Assembly: GCF_000003195.3 (NCBI RefSeq)
Contig: NC_012871.2
Location: forward strand, 11,333,997-11,397,996
Direction of reading: 5' to 3'
DNA length: 64,000 nucleotides
Origin: Sorghum bicolor
Lineage: Eukaryota > Streptophyta > Magnoliopsida > Poales > Poaceae
Under the pieces are notes generated by a model, which saw only the letters and a list, made by a program, of their open reading frames with translations, was not told the origin of the DNA and made no database searches. The position numbers and the translations under genes were made by a program. Below are positions 1 to 11,982 of this stretch, piece after piece (positions within the stretch are counted from its first letter, which is position 1; each line of letters begins with the position of its first letter).

Positions 1-260
1 TAAAGGAGAAGATGCTTGGATAGTAAAGAGTGACAATTTTACTGTGCAATAATATATGGTTAACTTTTGAATTTATGCATATGGGAGTTGCTTGAATGCT
101 TCCTGTCAGGCAACTACAGAGCCAAACAGTAACCTAGACCAAGTAGCACGTGCGTGTACATGGCAGATTTCTAGCATCGCAAGCGAACAGGCCCATTTGC
201 CTACTGAGAATAAATATGCAACAGCTCTTTCACAAAATAAATTAAAGGAATAATATGTCA
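1..260. repeat. Left flank of segmental duplication, copy 1
   Basis: This stretch is nearly identical to 26020-26279 (offset 26019). It is part of the duplicated segment that carries CACTA-A and CACTA-B. Homology stops at a CA dinucleotide; the second copy then jumps to sequence equivalent to position 4992. Short ORFs here are not conserved and no gene is supported. Confidence 0.9.
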
Positions 261-918
261 AGATTCTTTTGAGGCCAATATATACCACGGCACCTGTTCT
301 TCGGAGTGAATCACATTACCATGCCACTCATAGACACCGTTTCTTGTGTAGCCACATCTTGAGTATTATGTGGAATATGAAGAATGCAAGGAGCTGATGA
401 GGTAAAAATGAGAGGTATCGGGGAAAAAGATAGCACCAAATTTTAAGCTTTGTCAAAAATATCCGTGTGCAAGAAGCACTAGAATGCTCAGAAGCTCATC
501 ATAAAACAGCTACAGAGCCTATAGTTATAGGTGATTGGCACATACTATGGACGGCCATGGACAGCTCGCCGTGGCAACGCTTGTGGCAATCACAAAGGGA
601 CTCTCTTGTCCCTTTAATTTCTAGTCTGTATTCTAATTGGAGTTACATCTCATATGTGCCATGCACCTTCAGAAAGCTAATATATAACAAACTGCGATCC
701 CATGTCAGAGTGTATGTCCGGTTGATTCTGAGCTCATCTCACCGGCCAGCGTCAGTAGCAGCTTTGATGTTAATTAGGCGCTGCATCCCTATGCTGTTTT
801 CTCATTAGCAGCACCACTGCATAGTGCAAACTCTGTTGCCCATTGGCTGCATCCCTATTCCGTTGCCCATTGGGACTGTTTTCTCAATTCCTTTTTGCTT
901 CTCAGCGCTTCCCCATTG

Positions 919-1165
919 CTACCTCCGTATAAAAAAAAATCAATTCCTAGAATCATCTGAAGTTAAACTATCTTATGTTTAACCAACTTTATAGTAAAGA
1001 GCAGTATCATCTATGACACCAATAAATACATTAGAACAGTATATGTCATAAGGTACGTAGTGATATTTGGTGTCACTAATTTTATTGGTTTTCTTTATAA
1101 ATTTGGTCAAAGTTTTTTTTACTTAAGATAACTATACAAGTTGATTTATTTTAGGACGGAGGTAG
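919..1165. mobile_element. Stowaway-like MITE
   Basis: The ends are inverted repeats: CTACCTCCGT followed by an A-rich run at the left, and AGGACGGAGGTAG at the right. Length is about 247 bp. The interior has AT-rich sequence of the type common in grass Stowaway elements, with a stretch around GGTGTCACTAATTTTATTGG. The right end is followed by TA, the expected Stowaway target. The left flank lacks a clear TA, so the insertion boundary has decayed. Non-coding. Confidence 0.7.
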
Positions 1166-1449
1166 TATAATGGTAGGTTTCCATTCATAGTCCTTTTACA
1201 AAATGAAGCTTCTATAGTTTCTAAAACAAAGATTACAAAAAAAGGATTCTCCCACTCACACGCTTGTTGTATATATGCCAGCACATCTTAGCCTTTTAAA
1301 GTTTGATTGATCACAGCATCGAAGCTTGGTCCCATGTAAATTGGTGGCCAATATTTCTTTTTTGTCTGATTAATACTGTAATTATTTACTGAGTATATGT
1401 TATTGCCATGACCCGATCATGACATGTTGCTGAGCATAATCATCATTGT

Positions 1450-4200
1450 CATCATACGCATTCAAATCTCATATAAAAAACAGTGCTGAAATCTGATTTC
1501 ATACTGCTGACTGTTGGTTTGACGGAGGGTCTGCCACCCACAGCGAAGGGTCTATCACTCCATCTGCACGGACTAACAAGAGTCCAGTCTCTGTCAGTAT
1601 AAAACTTATAGGTGACGAAGAGTCTGGCGCCAGAACCACCAGATGGTCCGTCAACCCATCCTATGCCGTGAACATGAGGTGTTACTTTAGGAGTATCCTT
1701 GGCCCACCTGTCATACCAGCTGTCCAGCTCACGAAAACCCAAACCCCAGAGCCACAGCAGCTCATCCATTCACTTTCACACTCCCTCTCTGTCTCTCTAG
1801 TTCATCACTCTCTCTCTCTCTACACTCTCCCACACCAAAGAAACAAGGAGAAGGAAGAGAAAGGAAAGGAAGGGAGATGGGAGGCTGCTGCAGCTGAAGA
1901 TGAAGATGGAGATCACCTAGAGGCAGCCATCCAGAAGAGGTAGGGATTAGAAGGGGAAGGAGACCTCTCACCATCACAATTTGGAGGAGTTAAACAATGG
2001 AGCAAGAAGTCGAGTCATCAACGGGATATCCATCACTTTGGGAAGCTTACAATCTTCTTTTGCAGCCCTTGGTATGAAGCAATTCAAGCTAAACCCTAGT
2101 TTCACTTCTTATGAGCACAAAACCTAGGAAATATCTATTTGAGACCCAATCTTGTTTGCACGCAATGTAGCTTCAACTACCTGGTTAGATATGCTCTAGA
2201 GTATGCTAGGAAGCTACCCTAAAGATAGATTTCACATGCAAGCTTTTGTAGACTAAGTTTTAGATTTTGAGTTGGTAGAAATATGCACTGACAGAGAGTC
2301 CACCCTGACGGAGGGTCCATTACTACTACTGCAACCCGACTGCTTTACAGTTAAATTGAACATTTTATAATTCTATGGAGAGTCTGCCATCTTTGATGGT
2401 GGGGTCCGTGGAGTTATATTCCCAAGACTGAGAGCCTTAGACTACAGAATTTTCTTAATGGAGTGTCCGTGGATAGCCACAGAGTGTCCGCTGATTTATA
2501 GCCATGAATTTTAGAGAGACAACCCGAGAGCAGCCAGTTTGTGGTGAGGCTCTGTCCTTTGTGGCAGAACCTTCCGCTGAAACATGAACACTTAGAAGAC
2601 TAAGTACCCTACATACTTGTTTTGACGGACAATCCACCACCATGACGGAATATTCTGTTACCACTATACCAGAGAGCACAATTCTTCCAAGGCCACAGAA
2701 TTCCTGTACCGGAACGTCTGTGAATTCTCACAAAGAGTCTGTTGAATTATAAAATAGCAATCCCAAAGTGACTATCCAAGTGTTGCGGAGTGTCAGTGCC
2801 TTGTCACAGAGGATCCGATAGCCCCAGCTAAGTACCCATGTTTGCGGACTGTTCGACTCATATCAGAGGGTCCATTAACCCAAACCGACACCCCAAGTGC
2901 ACAACACACAAACACTTAACACATGTGATCAAAGGTTAATCAAATAACATCAATGCATCACATATCATGCCATTTACTTTATACACTTCACAAGGAAGCC
3001 ATTGTAGAAGAAGAGCCCCAATAGGCAGAAGCCAATGATGAGCCAACCAATGTAGCTCAAGGCAAGTCCCTGTGCATCCCTATGCTTTTGCTAAATGCAT
3101 AATGAACTATGGTTATCTGTTGCATCGATATGTTACTATATGATCCAATTAACCATGAGTTAACTAGTTGAGTTATCACACCTTGATGATACAACACCAC
3201 TTAACCATTGTTTGTTTCCTTTTATTAATTCATGCTTAGTAAGATCATAAGTCGAGTTAATGATGGGTTTCTCATTACTCGCGTGATATTAGCTAGGCAT
3301 GTTTTAAGAAACACTCATTGAGAATGATCTAAAGCTTGACCAATCATGAACTAATGATGTTGAATAGTCGGCGAGGGGTTGGGTCATGGCAAGAAGGTGG
3401 TGATCTTGAATGATATAGCTTGCTAACCGGTTAAGGACTATGTAACCATAATAATGAGGAATGGACAAAAAATGTACAAACTCACAAATGGGGGTGACAA
3501 GCAAGTGACTAATTATGACTGGTTTGTTTGTGAAACTAGCATGAGGGTAGCTCCAGGTAGATGGTGGTAGCTTTACCTGAGAACTTATCAACCCTTTCAT
3601 GAACATTCTTGGACAGATTGGGAAAAGGTTGAGACATCGAGGTATCCCTTACGTACCGATGGGTCGTATGAGCAATATCCCTTGTTTTTGTATAAATGCT
3701 TCACTTGCAATTGCTAAGTTCGTAGTTAACATTTATCATTCTTGTATAAATGCTTTTGTGTGCAAAATCAAATGTATTCCTTGCTACTAGCCAAATTGCA
3801 TGATCCTTGTTTATTATATCGGGTAAGTCCTGCAGGGTACAATTGAGTACTCACCCTATGTGATCTTGAGTTTTGCAGGTAGTTCAGCCCCCGTACATGG
3901 TTTCTTCTATGCCCGAGTCCTAGTCAGATCAGGAGTGGTAGAGAGACCAATGTCTCATAGATGTGTGGTGGTGGCACACCCACACATTTGTTATCATGAA
4001 AACTATGTTGAAAGACTTCCGCTAGACTCTGGTGGTAGTATGTAATGTGTAAACTTGTGTTATGAACTAAGTGTGTGAAGTCCTGGATTGTAAACTTAAG
4101 TATCTTGAACTTGTAATATGACCTAGCTGTGGTCGTGATGTATTCTCTCTCTTTGGTTGATCCTGGGTCAAGGCTGGTATTTTAGTACATCTTATGAGAG
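1450..4200. other. Non-coding, possibly decayed non-autonomous retroelement
   Basis: No ORF longer than about 100 codons resembles a known protein. Visible features are a CT-rich then purine-rich leader-like stretch (1775-1960), several short phrases built on GAGGGTCC or GAGTGTCC (about 1500-2880), and a 3' section (3780-4200) resembling an untranslated retroelement tail. I could not identify matching LTRs or a TSD, so the assignment is a guess from texture only. Confidence 0.2.
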
Positions 4201-4699
4201 GTGTACCGGGATGACCAATTAAGTGAAGTGTCTAATTTAATAGTCCTCGGACAACAATCATCTTGGGTACTCGCTTAAGAGGGCATTGGTCCTGATAATT
4301 GTTGAAGGCAAATTTGGCTAGATAACACTGAAAGTGAGGCTGTGCATCAGAAAGTTTAATTGAACGGCAGGCACTAACAAATTTGCTAGCACACGTCCAT
4401 CAAAATACTGTTTTTTTAGCTGACAACTAGGAAGGGCAATATCTGGAAACTAGTTAAGGTCCGGTGCCCTTGAGCCAGGGAGTCCAGCTCCAATAGGAAA
4501 TGCGTCGGTGTCTGCTTTGATCAGAGTGAGGGCCGGGAGTGTACATATATGTAACAATGAGGGGAAAGGCGCCGTTGCCAGGGTATAGTATAGCTCGATG
4601 ATGGCAGTCTTTTGAAGCATGGAGCTAGCCCAGTTAGTGACCAGGCCATCCTGGTTGCCTGTGGAGGCCAGGGACAGTTCGTGGAACCGTGGTGAGGGT

Positions 4700-4980
4700 C
4701 AGTCATAGCGCATCCTACAGGCTACAGCTACTAAAGACCAAGGCACAGTAAATCACAAAAAATGGACCAAGGCACAGAACTGGAGAACAATGGAAATGAG
4801 AAGGCAAAGAATATGAGAGGACCAAGGCACAGTGAATCAAAAAAATGGACCAAGGCAAAAAAATGCAAAGAAGGCAAAGAGCTAATGATGGAAATGAGAG
4901 GCATCAAGAAACAAGAAAGCACATGGAGATGGAAACCAGGAATTGATCATGCTAACATGCATTAGAAAATAGTTAACATT
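4700..4980 (+). repeat. Degenerate repeat-module copy (AATGAGAGGCATC module)
   Basis: The stretch GGAAATGAGAGGCATCAAGA near 4890 recurs with few changes near 408, 46735, 48195 and 49830. Here it follows several partial repeats of GACCAAGGCACAG. It may be the remnant of a first exon or leader of a duplicated gene; no protein family is recognised. Confidence 0.45.
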
Positions 4981-4991
4981 AGAAAGACGCA

Positions 4992-5314
4992 TGGCTTTGC
5001 CGCGCTGTTCAGTGAAGGGGACGCCTTGTATTGCTAGCTCGGATCCGATTATCCTAAGGCTGTCATTGTCCGGCAATTCCAGAGGAAATGATAGAAAACT
5101 GTTGCTTGGGTAGTGTAGAAGTTAGCAATGGTGTCACTGTCAGCCCACCTGCTTTTCCTTTATCTACTTTTCGTACTGGTCCTTGCTGTATATTAGGTTT
5201 TGTTCCGGCCTAAATTTAGATGCTCTAGCCAAGTAATTTAAGAACATAAGGAAGGCGGATGCTTTGCAACTACTTGTAGTGATTTTCAGGGCTCAAATTA
5301 GATGATCTAGTTAA
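4992..5314. repeat. Flank immediately left of CACTA-A, duplicated
   Basis: Matches 26280-26602 with offset 21288. It ends in the trinucleotide TAA (5312-5314), which is repeated right of the element at 18209-18211 and is its target-site duplication. No gene seen. Confidence 0.85.
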
Positions 5315-5336
5315 CACTGCCACACGTTCGGGCATT

Positions 5337-5552
5337 AGCACCGGTCGGGAAGGGCCTGTTGCCCCGGTTCCCGAGCCGGTGCTGCCCTTCCGGGACTAAA
5401 GGCCCACCCTTTAGTCCCGGTTCCGTTAACCGGGGCTAAAGCCCCCCTTTAACACCGGTTGGTAACACCAACCGGTGTTAAAGGGTCCTGCCAGAGCTGC
5501 CACGTTGCAGGACCCTTTAACACCGGTTGGTATTACCAACCGGTGTTAAATG
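5337..5552. repeat. Left subterminal hairpin repeats of CACTA-A
   Basis: Several inverted pairs built on ACCGGT-type cores are seen, including two near-identical CCTTTAACACCGGTTGGT hairpins and one TTTAGTCCCGGTT/AACCGGGGCTAAAG pair. In En/Spm elements such repeats bind the TNPA protein. The left end uses TTTAACACC and TTTAGTCCC variants, whereas the right end uses TTTAGCACC. Confidence 0.85.
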
Positions 5553-5851
5553 GTTTCTTTTTCTTTTTTTTTGGTTCACTTCTTCGGTTCTGTTTATTGT
5601 TTATATATAATATATAATAATAGGTTTTTCAATACATGTTTTGCTGATACAATAATATATTTATATTACACGCATATTAAGCATATATAAATGAAAATTG
5701 TAGGCTAAGCTTAATAGTTAAGCTTTGCCTATAATAAAATGAATAGACCACATCAAAAATTAAATAGATATGTAAAAAGCTTTACATATATATAGTTTTA
5801 TATGTACAAAATTCGTAACACATATATACATAGAGTTTGTTCTCCCAATGT

Positions 5852-8800
5852 CTACAAACGATACAAATGATCATCGTTGTTTGGTATAAGAGTTTCGTTG
5901 CCGTTGAAGTGAAACTCGCCGTTTGGATTGATCACTTGGTCGCGGAGAAATCCTGCTATCGTCTCTTGGATAGCTTTGATTCGGTCTTGTTGTAGGACCT
6001 TTTCCCTCAGCCATTCCGTCTTTAATTTGAAATAAATAAAAAAGGTATTAGTTATCTAAGTTATTCAATATAATTCAGGAGATAATGAAAAGAGACATGT
6101 AACGTACTCTGAGCGTCTCTGTGGGTGTTTGATTGACTTGTGCCATCATGAATTTGCACACATAATATGCACATAGATTGTTCCCTCCTTCTTGTCTTAA
6201 ACACCACTGTACGATGTATATATATATAAAAATATTCATAACCACGACAATAAGAAGGCTAAAAGTTACCGAAAGTTTGTTAGCTAGTAGAACTTACTTG
6301 TGGATGTATTATGTTAAGCGGCGCTTTACATCCACTGAGATGTTCACGGTCAATGAATCTTTCCCAAACCCTATACACAGCCATTGTGGATCGTGAACTA
6401 ATAATTACAGAGTCATATTATGATATTTTTGTAGCTGAGATCGACATTACGTACCTTTGAATAATGTTTACCATTTGTTGATAATTTTCTTGTGGTTTTC
6501 TCATTGAGTCAAAGATTATCAATCGGTTCTTGGGAATTTCAATGACCATGAGTATCCAGTGAAAGCTGTTTACACACACATATATAGGGTCAGTCCTATA
6601 ATGTAAAATAAAATATGCATGCACTTAATAACTATATAACTCACTCGAAGTTGAAGGGGAAGAGTATTTTTTGTTTTTCTTTTTGGTTTACAAAGAACCT
6701 CATAAGATTGGTGCAGATTTCTGTCTCATAATCTGCTGTCCACACTGCCTGCGGAGCCTTGAAAACAATATAAGGGTCAACGAACCCAATACTATTGTCA
6801 TTTCTCATTCTGAGCTCTCTCATTTGGTGCCTGCATATATACATACAAATCCTAAGTGTGTAAGGATTATATACATGTAATTAAAAAAGTTAGAAGTATA
6901 ATAAAAAGGAAAAATACTTACAGACAAAAGCAGCTGACAAGAGATTTGTCAAGAGCGTCGAGGTGGCATAATTGGTGCAATTCTTCGAACTGCACGTATA
7001 TGAGGTCATCTCCACGGAAGTAGTGATGTTGTCTAATACGAACAGAAATCCAATTCTCTCCCCTTTTAGACGCCTCAATGCACCATTTGTTTATTGCAAA
7101 CATTTGTGTGCCGAGCTCGTGTAAACGCTTAGGGTCGAATAGACTCCTGCCCGGTTCATATCTTGCCCTCCATTGATCAACTACCTCGGCTTTTTCAAAT
7201 GTATGACATCCAAGAATGGCGGTAATTTCTTCTATATTTAAACCGCTCTGTCCAAAGTAACTCTCAAGCGAGTCTAGCTCAGACAACGCTAAGGATTTCT
7301 TTGGCATCAAGTCTTCATTTGAGCCGTATTGATTTGACACAATCAAAGGGGGCACCGGTTTTGATACTTCTCCGAGCTGTGGGACCCCCTTTCCTACTCT
7401 CTTCTTAGTAGGCTGTGAAGACTTGACCAGAGACCGCTCATAGTCCGAAAGTGCTGGCTTTTTCTGAGCTTCGCGTTGCTTCTTTTGATGGTCCGCCACC
7501 TTCTGCCTCAGTTCCGATGGCTTCACATAAAAGTACGGCTTTTCTGGGTTAAGCCGTTTTTTCCTTTCCTCCTTTATTTTATCAAAAAATTGTTGGACCT
7601 CAGCTTTAGATGTAGCAATTACCTCCTCTTCACTCTTTTCGTAAGGTAATTTTTCTGGCGTCTTAGCTCTCTTTGCTGAGGCAGCCTTCTTTGGAGGTGG
7701 GACCGATGACTTCGGTCCTTCTTGGACGGACCGCTTCTTACTACCTCGCTTTGGAGGCGAGGGGACCGACCGTGCACTCTTTGGAGAGGGCGGTGCATGC
7801 GGTGGAGGGGGTGGGGCCGATCTTTTTGGCGTTGGAGAACGCGGTGGAGGACTTGGAGAACGCGGTGGAGGAGTTGGAGACCTCGGTGGAGGAGGTGGAG
7901 ACCGTGGTGGAGGCGGTGGCGGGGTCGGTGTGGCCGCCGCAGGTGTTGGAGGAGATCCAGCATTGTCACCGCCCGCAGCACTATGATGCGCTGGGGAGAG
8001 AACTGGACTTAGGTTGGAGGAGTCCCTGCAAAGAAAACAATTACAAGTTTTGTGAGTAAACTTTTTTTAAATTTCAATACATAATAAATAATATAAGAAG
8101 TAAAATCACACACAAACCTATGCTGAGGAATAATTATGAAGCGCTTGCGCCAACAAATAAATGTCTTCTCAGCTTCACCTAAGGTCTTCTCTCCGTCTCC
8201 CCCTTCTATGTCTAGTGGCACATTGTCACAACCTTTCTCAACCCTATCAACCGAGACGCTAGCATATCCACCAGGTACTGGTCGATTATGGATTCTTGGA
8301 GTGCCCGTTCGGTCGATAGGGTTGACAACAGCGATAGCCACCTTTTTGGTGGCATTCCCATCTGGTACATGCAGCTCACAGGTAGTAAAAGCCTCTGTGA
8401 CATCATCCACGGGGAAGTGTAGCTTCGTGTCATCCTGAATGGTTGGTACTTCCGTGGATGCGCAGCTGCTTTTCAATTGGCCTGGGGGGCTAACATTGAC
8501 CTCAGGCTGTGATGTACCTTGCCCTTTCGTCATTTGACTAAGTGCTGCTTGCACTTGCCTTTGAATCTCTGCCTGCATCCATTCTTCACGAGCTTTCTCG
8601 CGCTCTTGTGACTGCAGAACAAAAGCTTCCAGGCGGCGGATCCGCTCTGCCTCCTCATCCTTCTTTCTCTGGCGGCTTCTGTAGGTATCTTGATCGGCTT
8701 GGAATGATTGCAGCCACGGAACTGCCCCATAGCCTCTCGTACGCCCACCGTGCTCAGGATTTTCAAGCGCATAGGTGAGTTCATCCTTCTCCCTGTTAGG

Positions 8801-9912
8801 CCTGAACTCACCAGACTGAACCGCCTCTCGTGCACGGACTAGTCTCTCTGCTGCTCTAGAGATTTCTTGGCCCCAAACTAGCGCCCCGGTGTCTGGGTCC
8901 ACGCTTCCCCCATGACCGTAGAACCAATGCTTGGAGCGCTCGCTCCAATTCTTTGCTATTGTCTCGGGTGTGACCCCCCTAGCAAGCATCTCCTGTTCCA
9001 TTCGGTCCCACTTGGGAGCAGCACTCTTATAACCACCTGATCCCATATGATGGTGGTATGCCTTTTTACTGGCATTCTCTTTGTTTCTATTGGCTCGTTC
9101 CTCGCCCTCTTCTGATGTTTTGTACTGCACAAAGTCATCCCAGAAGGCCCTCAGCTTTACATATTGCTTGAGGTTGAAATCTGGAGTCTCGTTTTTCTTG
9201 ACATATTTATTGTACAAAGACTTCTTCCAATTCTGGAAGAGTACTGCCATCTTCTTCATAGTCCAGTCATAAATTCGCACCTTCAACTCTTCATCGTTGG
9301 TGTCGAAGGTGAAAACGTCTGTGACGGCTTTCCAAACTAACTCCTTGTCACGATCAGAGACAAAATTGATCTCAGGAGCACCTCGCTTCTCTCTCCATTC
9401 ACGACAACTGATCGGTATTTGATCTCTCACAATATATCCACAGTGATTAACATATTTATTTGCATGCTCACCAAGTGGTCTGCCTGTAGCTATCTCAAAC
9501 TCAGAGATTACATAGCGGCCCTCCAACGGCTTCTTTGGCCCTCGTGGAGGTACGCTTCTCCCCGTAGAGGTCGATCCAGAAGGCTACACGTACATATAGA
9601 AACAAAAATACTAAATTAATAACCAAGTAATAAGTCTAAAACCTAATGTAAGAGATGCATTATTTATATATGTTTACATTTACATACCTCGCCAGTATTT
9701 TCTTCTTGTTGCACGACAAGTTGTTGCTCAGGGGCATTGCCCTCTTGTTGCTCAGGGGCATTGCCCTCTTGTTGCTCAGTAGGATTGCCTTGCATGATGT
9801 CGTGGTAATCAACGAAGTACTGACTACCGTCGTCGATTATATTTTGAATGGCAGCTTCCATATAATCAGGATCATCATGAGGACGGTCAGCCATTTCTAT
9901 GTCTGCAACCAT
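5852..9912 (-). CDS. Transposase_24 / DUF8039 / Ulp1-like protease fusion (CACTA-A)
   Basis: Eight exons on the minus strand are supported by GT-AG sites and an unbroken frame: 9688-9912, 8118-9583, 6922-8025, 6645-6830, 6455-6565, 6298-6397, 6108-6206 and 5852-6019. The total is 3459 nt, or 1152 residues. Residues about 95-300 (RYVISEFEIATGRPLGEHA and onward) match the plant Transposase_24 (Ptta/En/Spm, TNPA-like) family. A DUF8039-like block follows at about 465-525, then a proline-serine-arginine linker at about 575-660. The C-terminus is a C48 (Ulp1/SENP) domain: His996 in FHW, Asp1013 in IIFDS, Gln1069 and Cys1076 in RQEGGNNLC. All four active-site positions are present. The first half should bind the subterminal repeats; the second half could cleave SUMO or a similar modifier. 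Both roles are inferred from the families. The exon model is untested against RNA. Confidence 0.85.
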
Positions 9913-11000
9913 ACATATATATATTCTATATAAGATAAGAAATACACTAATACTACTACAAATGAAAGTGTTGGAGTGCTCTAAAAATAATACTAGGATC
10001 TTTTAAGCCAAGTAATACATTAGAATAAAAACAATACTAGAATAATATATAGTAGAAACAAAAATATATACAAAACCCTACTAGAATAAATTTGGTGGCT
10101 AAACACTACTAGAACATATATTAGAGACTTATATACTACTACTAGTACTACTACAAATGAAAGTGTTGGAGTGCTCTAAAAATAATACTAGAATCTTTTA
10201 AGCCAAGTAATACACTAGAATAAAAAACAATACTAGAATAATATACAACAAATATATACTAAAAAAACTACTACAAATAATATATTAAAAAAATAATACA
10301 TACATACATACAAACAATTATAATTCATACATACAAACTATATATATGTGTGTATATATGTACAAAAAATAATATACATACATACAAAAAATAATACATA
10401 TATACAAAAAATAAAACATACATACATACATACATACATACTATATATATATACTACAAATATTATATTAAAAAAATAATACATACATTCATACATACAA
10501 ACAATTATAATTCATACATACAAACTATATATATGTGTGTATATATGTACAAAAAATAATATACATACATACAAAAAATAATACATATATACAAAAAATA
10601 AAACATACATACATACATACATACTATATATATATACTACAAATATTATATTAAAAAAATAATACATACATTCATACATACAAACAATTATAATTCATAC
10701 ATACAAACTATATATATGTGTGTGTATATATATGTACAAAAAATAATATACATACATACAAAAAATAATACATATATAAAAAAAATAAAACATACATACA
10801 TACTATATATATATACTAGAATAATATATTAAAAAAATAATACATACATACATACAAACAATTATAATTCATACATACAAACTATATATATGTGTATATA
10901 TGTATAAAAAATAATATACATACATACAAAAAATATTACATATATATACATATAAATATATACAAAAAATAATACAACAAATCAAAACACCATATATACA
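9913..11000. repeat. AT-rich spacer with four ~180-bp tandem units (CACTA-A)
   Basis: The marker ACAATTATAATTCATACATAC occurs at 10314, 10501, 10684 and 10858, giving units of 187, 183 and 174 bp made mostly of CATA, ATAC and TATATG runs. A shorter imperfect duplication (GTGTTGGAGTGCTCTAAAAA) lies at about 9968 and 10160. No coding potential. It lies between the fusion gene's first coding exon and its likely promoter, so it may be a 5'-UTR intron. Confidence 0.75.
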
Positions 11001-11002
11001 TA

Positions 11003-11051
11003 TATATATACATAAAAATATATACAAAAAATAATACTACAAATCAAAACA

Positions 11052-11085
<34 letters not shown>

Positions 11086-11127
11086 ATTTGTAGTATTATT
11101 TTTTGTATATATTTTTATGTATATATA
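11003..11127. repeat. Long AT palindrome (CACTA-A)
   Basis: Arms at about 11003-11047 and 11083-11127 are reverse complements over about 45 bp apart from TA-run length, and are separated by a (TA)n-rich loop of about 35 nt. The sequence can form a long cruciform or RNA hairpin. The equivalent in CACTA-B has a longer TA run. Confidence 0.85.
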
Positions 11128-11458
11128 TGTAATATTTTTTGTATATATATTTCTGGTCTAGCTAATGTATATAAATACATAATTAATCAATGGCGTTCTC
11201 GATCTATACTTAGCACCGGCCGGAAGAAGATCGACGTGGGATGTTTTGGAGGCCCGCGCGCTCGATCTGGCCGTGGCCCGCGGCGGCGGCGTTGGAGGAG
11301 GGGCGCGGCGGCGCTGGTGGAGAGCCGCGGCGGCGCTGGTGGAGACGGTGGTCGCGGCGGCGAGGGAGTCGAGAAACGACGGCGGCGAAGACGATGAACC
11401 CGGCGGCGCTGGAACGAAGACGAAGACGAAAGAATTGCCGGATCCAGGGCGCCTGTGG

Positions 11459-11466
11459 CTTATATA
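11459..11466 (-). promoter_or_regulatory. TATA box candidate for the protease-fusion gene
   Basis: On the minus strand the sequence reads CCCTATATAAGCC, a good TATA box. It lies between internal CACCGGT hairpins (upstream) and a GC-rich leader (11210-11455). The next minus-strand coding start is at 9912, which implies a spliced leader. The placement mirrors the element's right end, where hairpins precede the GRF gene. No transcript evidence. Confidence 0.5.
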
Positions 11467-11470
11467 GGGA

Positions 11471-11600
11471 CGGACCCTTTAGCACCGGTTCCAGCCACGG
11501 ACCGGTGCTAAAGGGTCCAGAGCGCGCTAGGGCGGGCTCCTGAAATTTTCAGGACCCTTTAGCACCGGTTTCCACTATGGGCCGGTGCTAAAGGCCCATT
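11471..11600. repeat. Internal pair of CACCGGT hairpins (CACTA-A)
   Basis: Two hairpins, GGACCCTTTAGCACCGGTT...GGTGCTAAAGG, start at 11472 and 11552, exactly 80 bp apart. They have the same sequence type as the right-end subterminal repeats but sit in the middle of the element, just upstream of the TATA box. CACTA-B retains only one. Confidence 0.85.
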
Positions 11601-11982
11601 TTTTTGTTTAGGGTTTTTCAATTGTTTTATATGTACAGTTTATATTATAAATTGTATAGTAAATTAAATATTTTGCATAATGTTTTTTAAACAGTGACAT
11701 ATATTGTAATTTGTTTTAATGTACACATGAAAATTTTTAAACTTAAATATCTTATTGTATTTTTATAATTTACAATGATTTTGTAAGAAATGTTTAGTAT
11801 TTTGTTAATGCAAAAATATATTATTCCAATAAATTTACAAAAACTATATCCAATGAACTGGAAATTTATTTTCACATCATATTGACGTAAAACTTTTTAT
11901 TTTTGTTATTTATTACTAGGAATGCTACTTGGGTATAATTTTCATCAAATAAAAAATCATATAAAAATATATATCTTGATGA
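11601..11982. other. AT-rich non-coding stretch
   Basis: This is simple AT-rich sequence between the internal hairpins and the 679-bp array. The short ORFs are unlike known proteins. The equivalent in CACTA-B (about 32818-33199) is almost unchanged. Confidence 0.6.

Larger units (their letters stand above)
261..4991. other. 4.73-kb segment absent from the second duplicate
   Basis: The second copy joins its equivalents of 260 and 4992 directly, so these 4731 bp exist only in copy 1. The ends share the dinucleotide CA and show no terminal repeats or TSD, which fits a deletion in copy 2 better than a clean insertion here. Contents: repeat-module fragments (about 261-430 and 4700-4975), a Stowaway-like MITE (919-1165) and a long stretch (about 1450-4200) with no intact ORF. 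I see no convincing host gene. Confidence 0.8.

Noticed and set aside
7673..8059. Plus-strand Arg/Trp- or Glu/Val-rich proteins in the GC-rich stretch (also 28962-29348)
   Set aside because: They are other-frame readings of the proline-serine linker of the protease-fusion gene on the minus strand, whose splice sites and frame are consistent.
11083..11543. Arginine/glycine-rich ORFs on both strands (also 32380-32828)
   Set aside because: GC-rich repetitive leader sequence with no family resemblance; better explained as 5'-UTR next to a TATA box.
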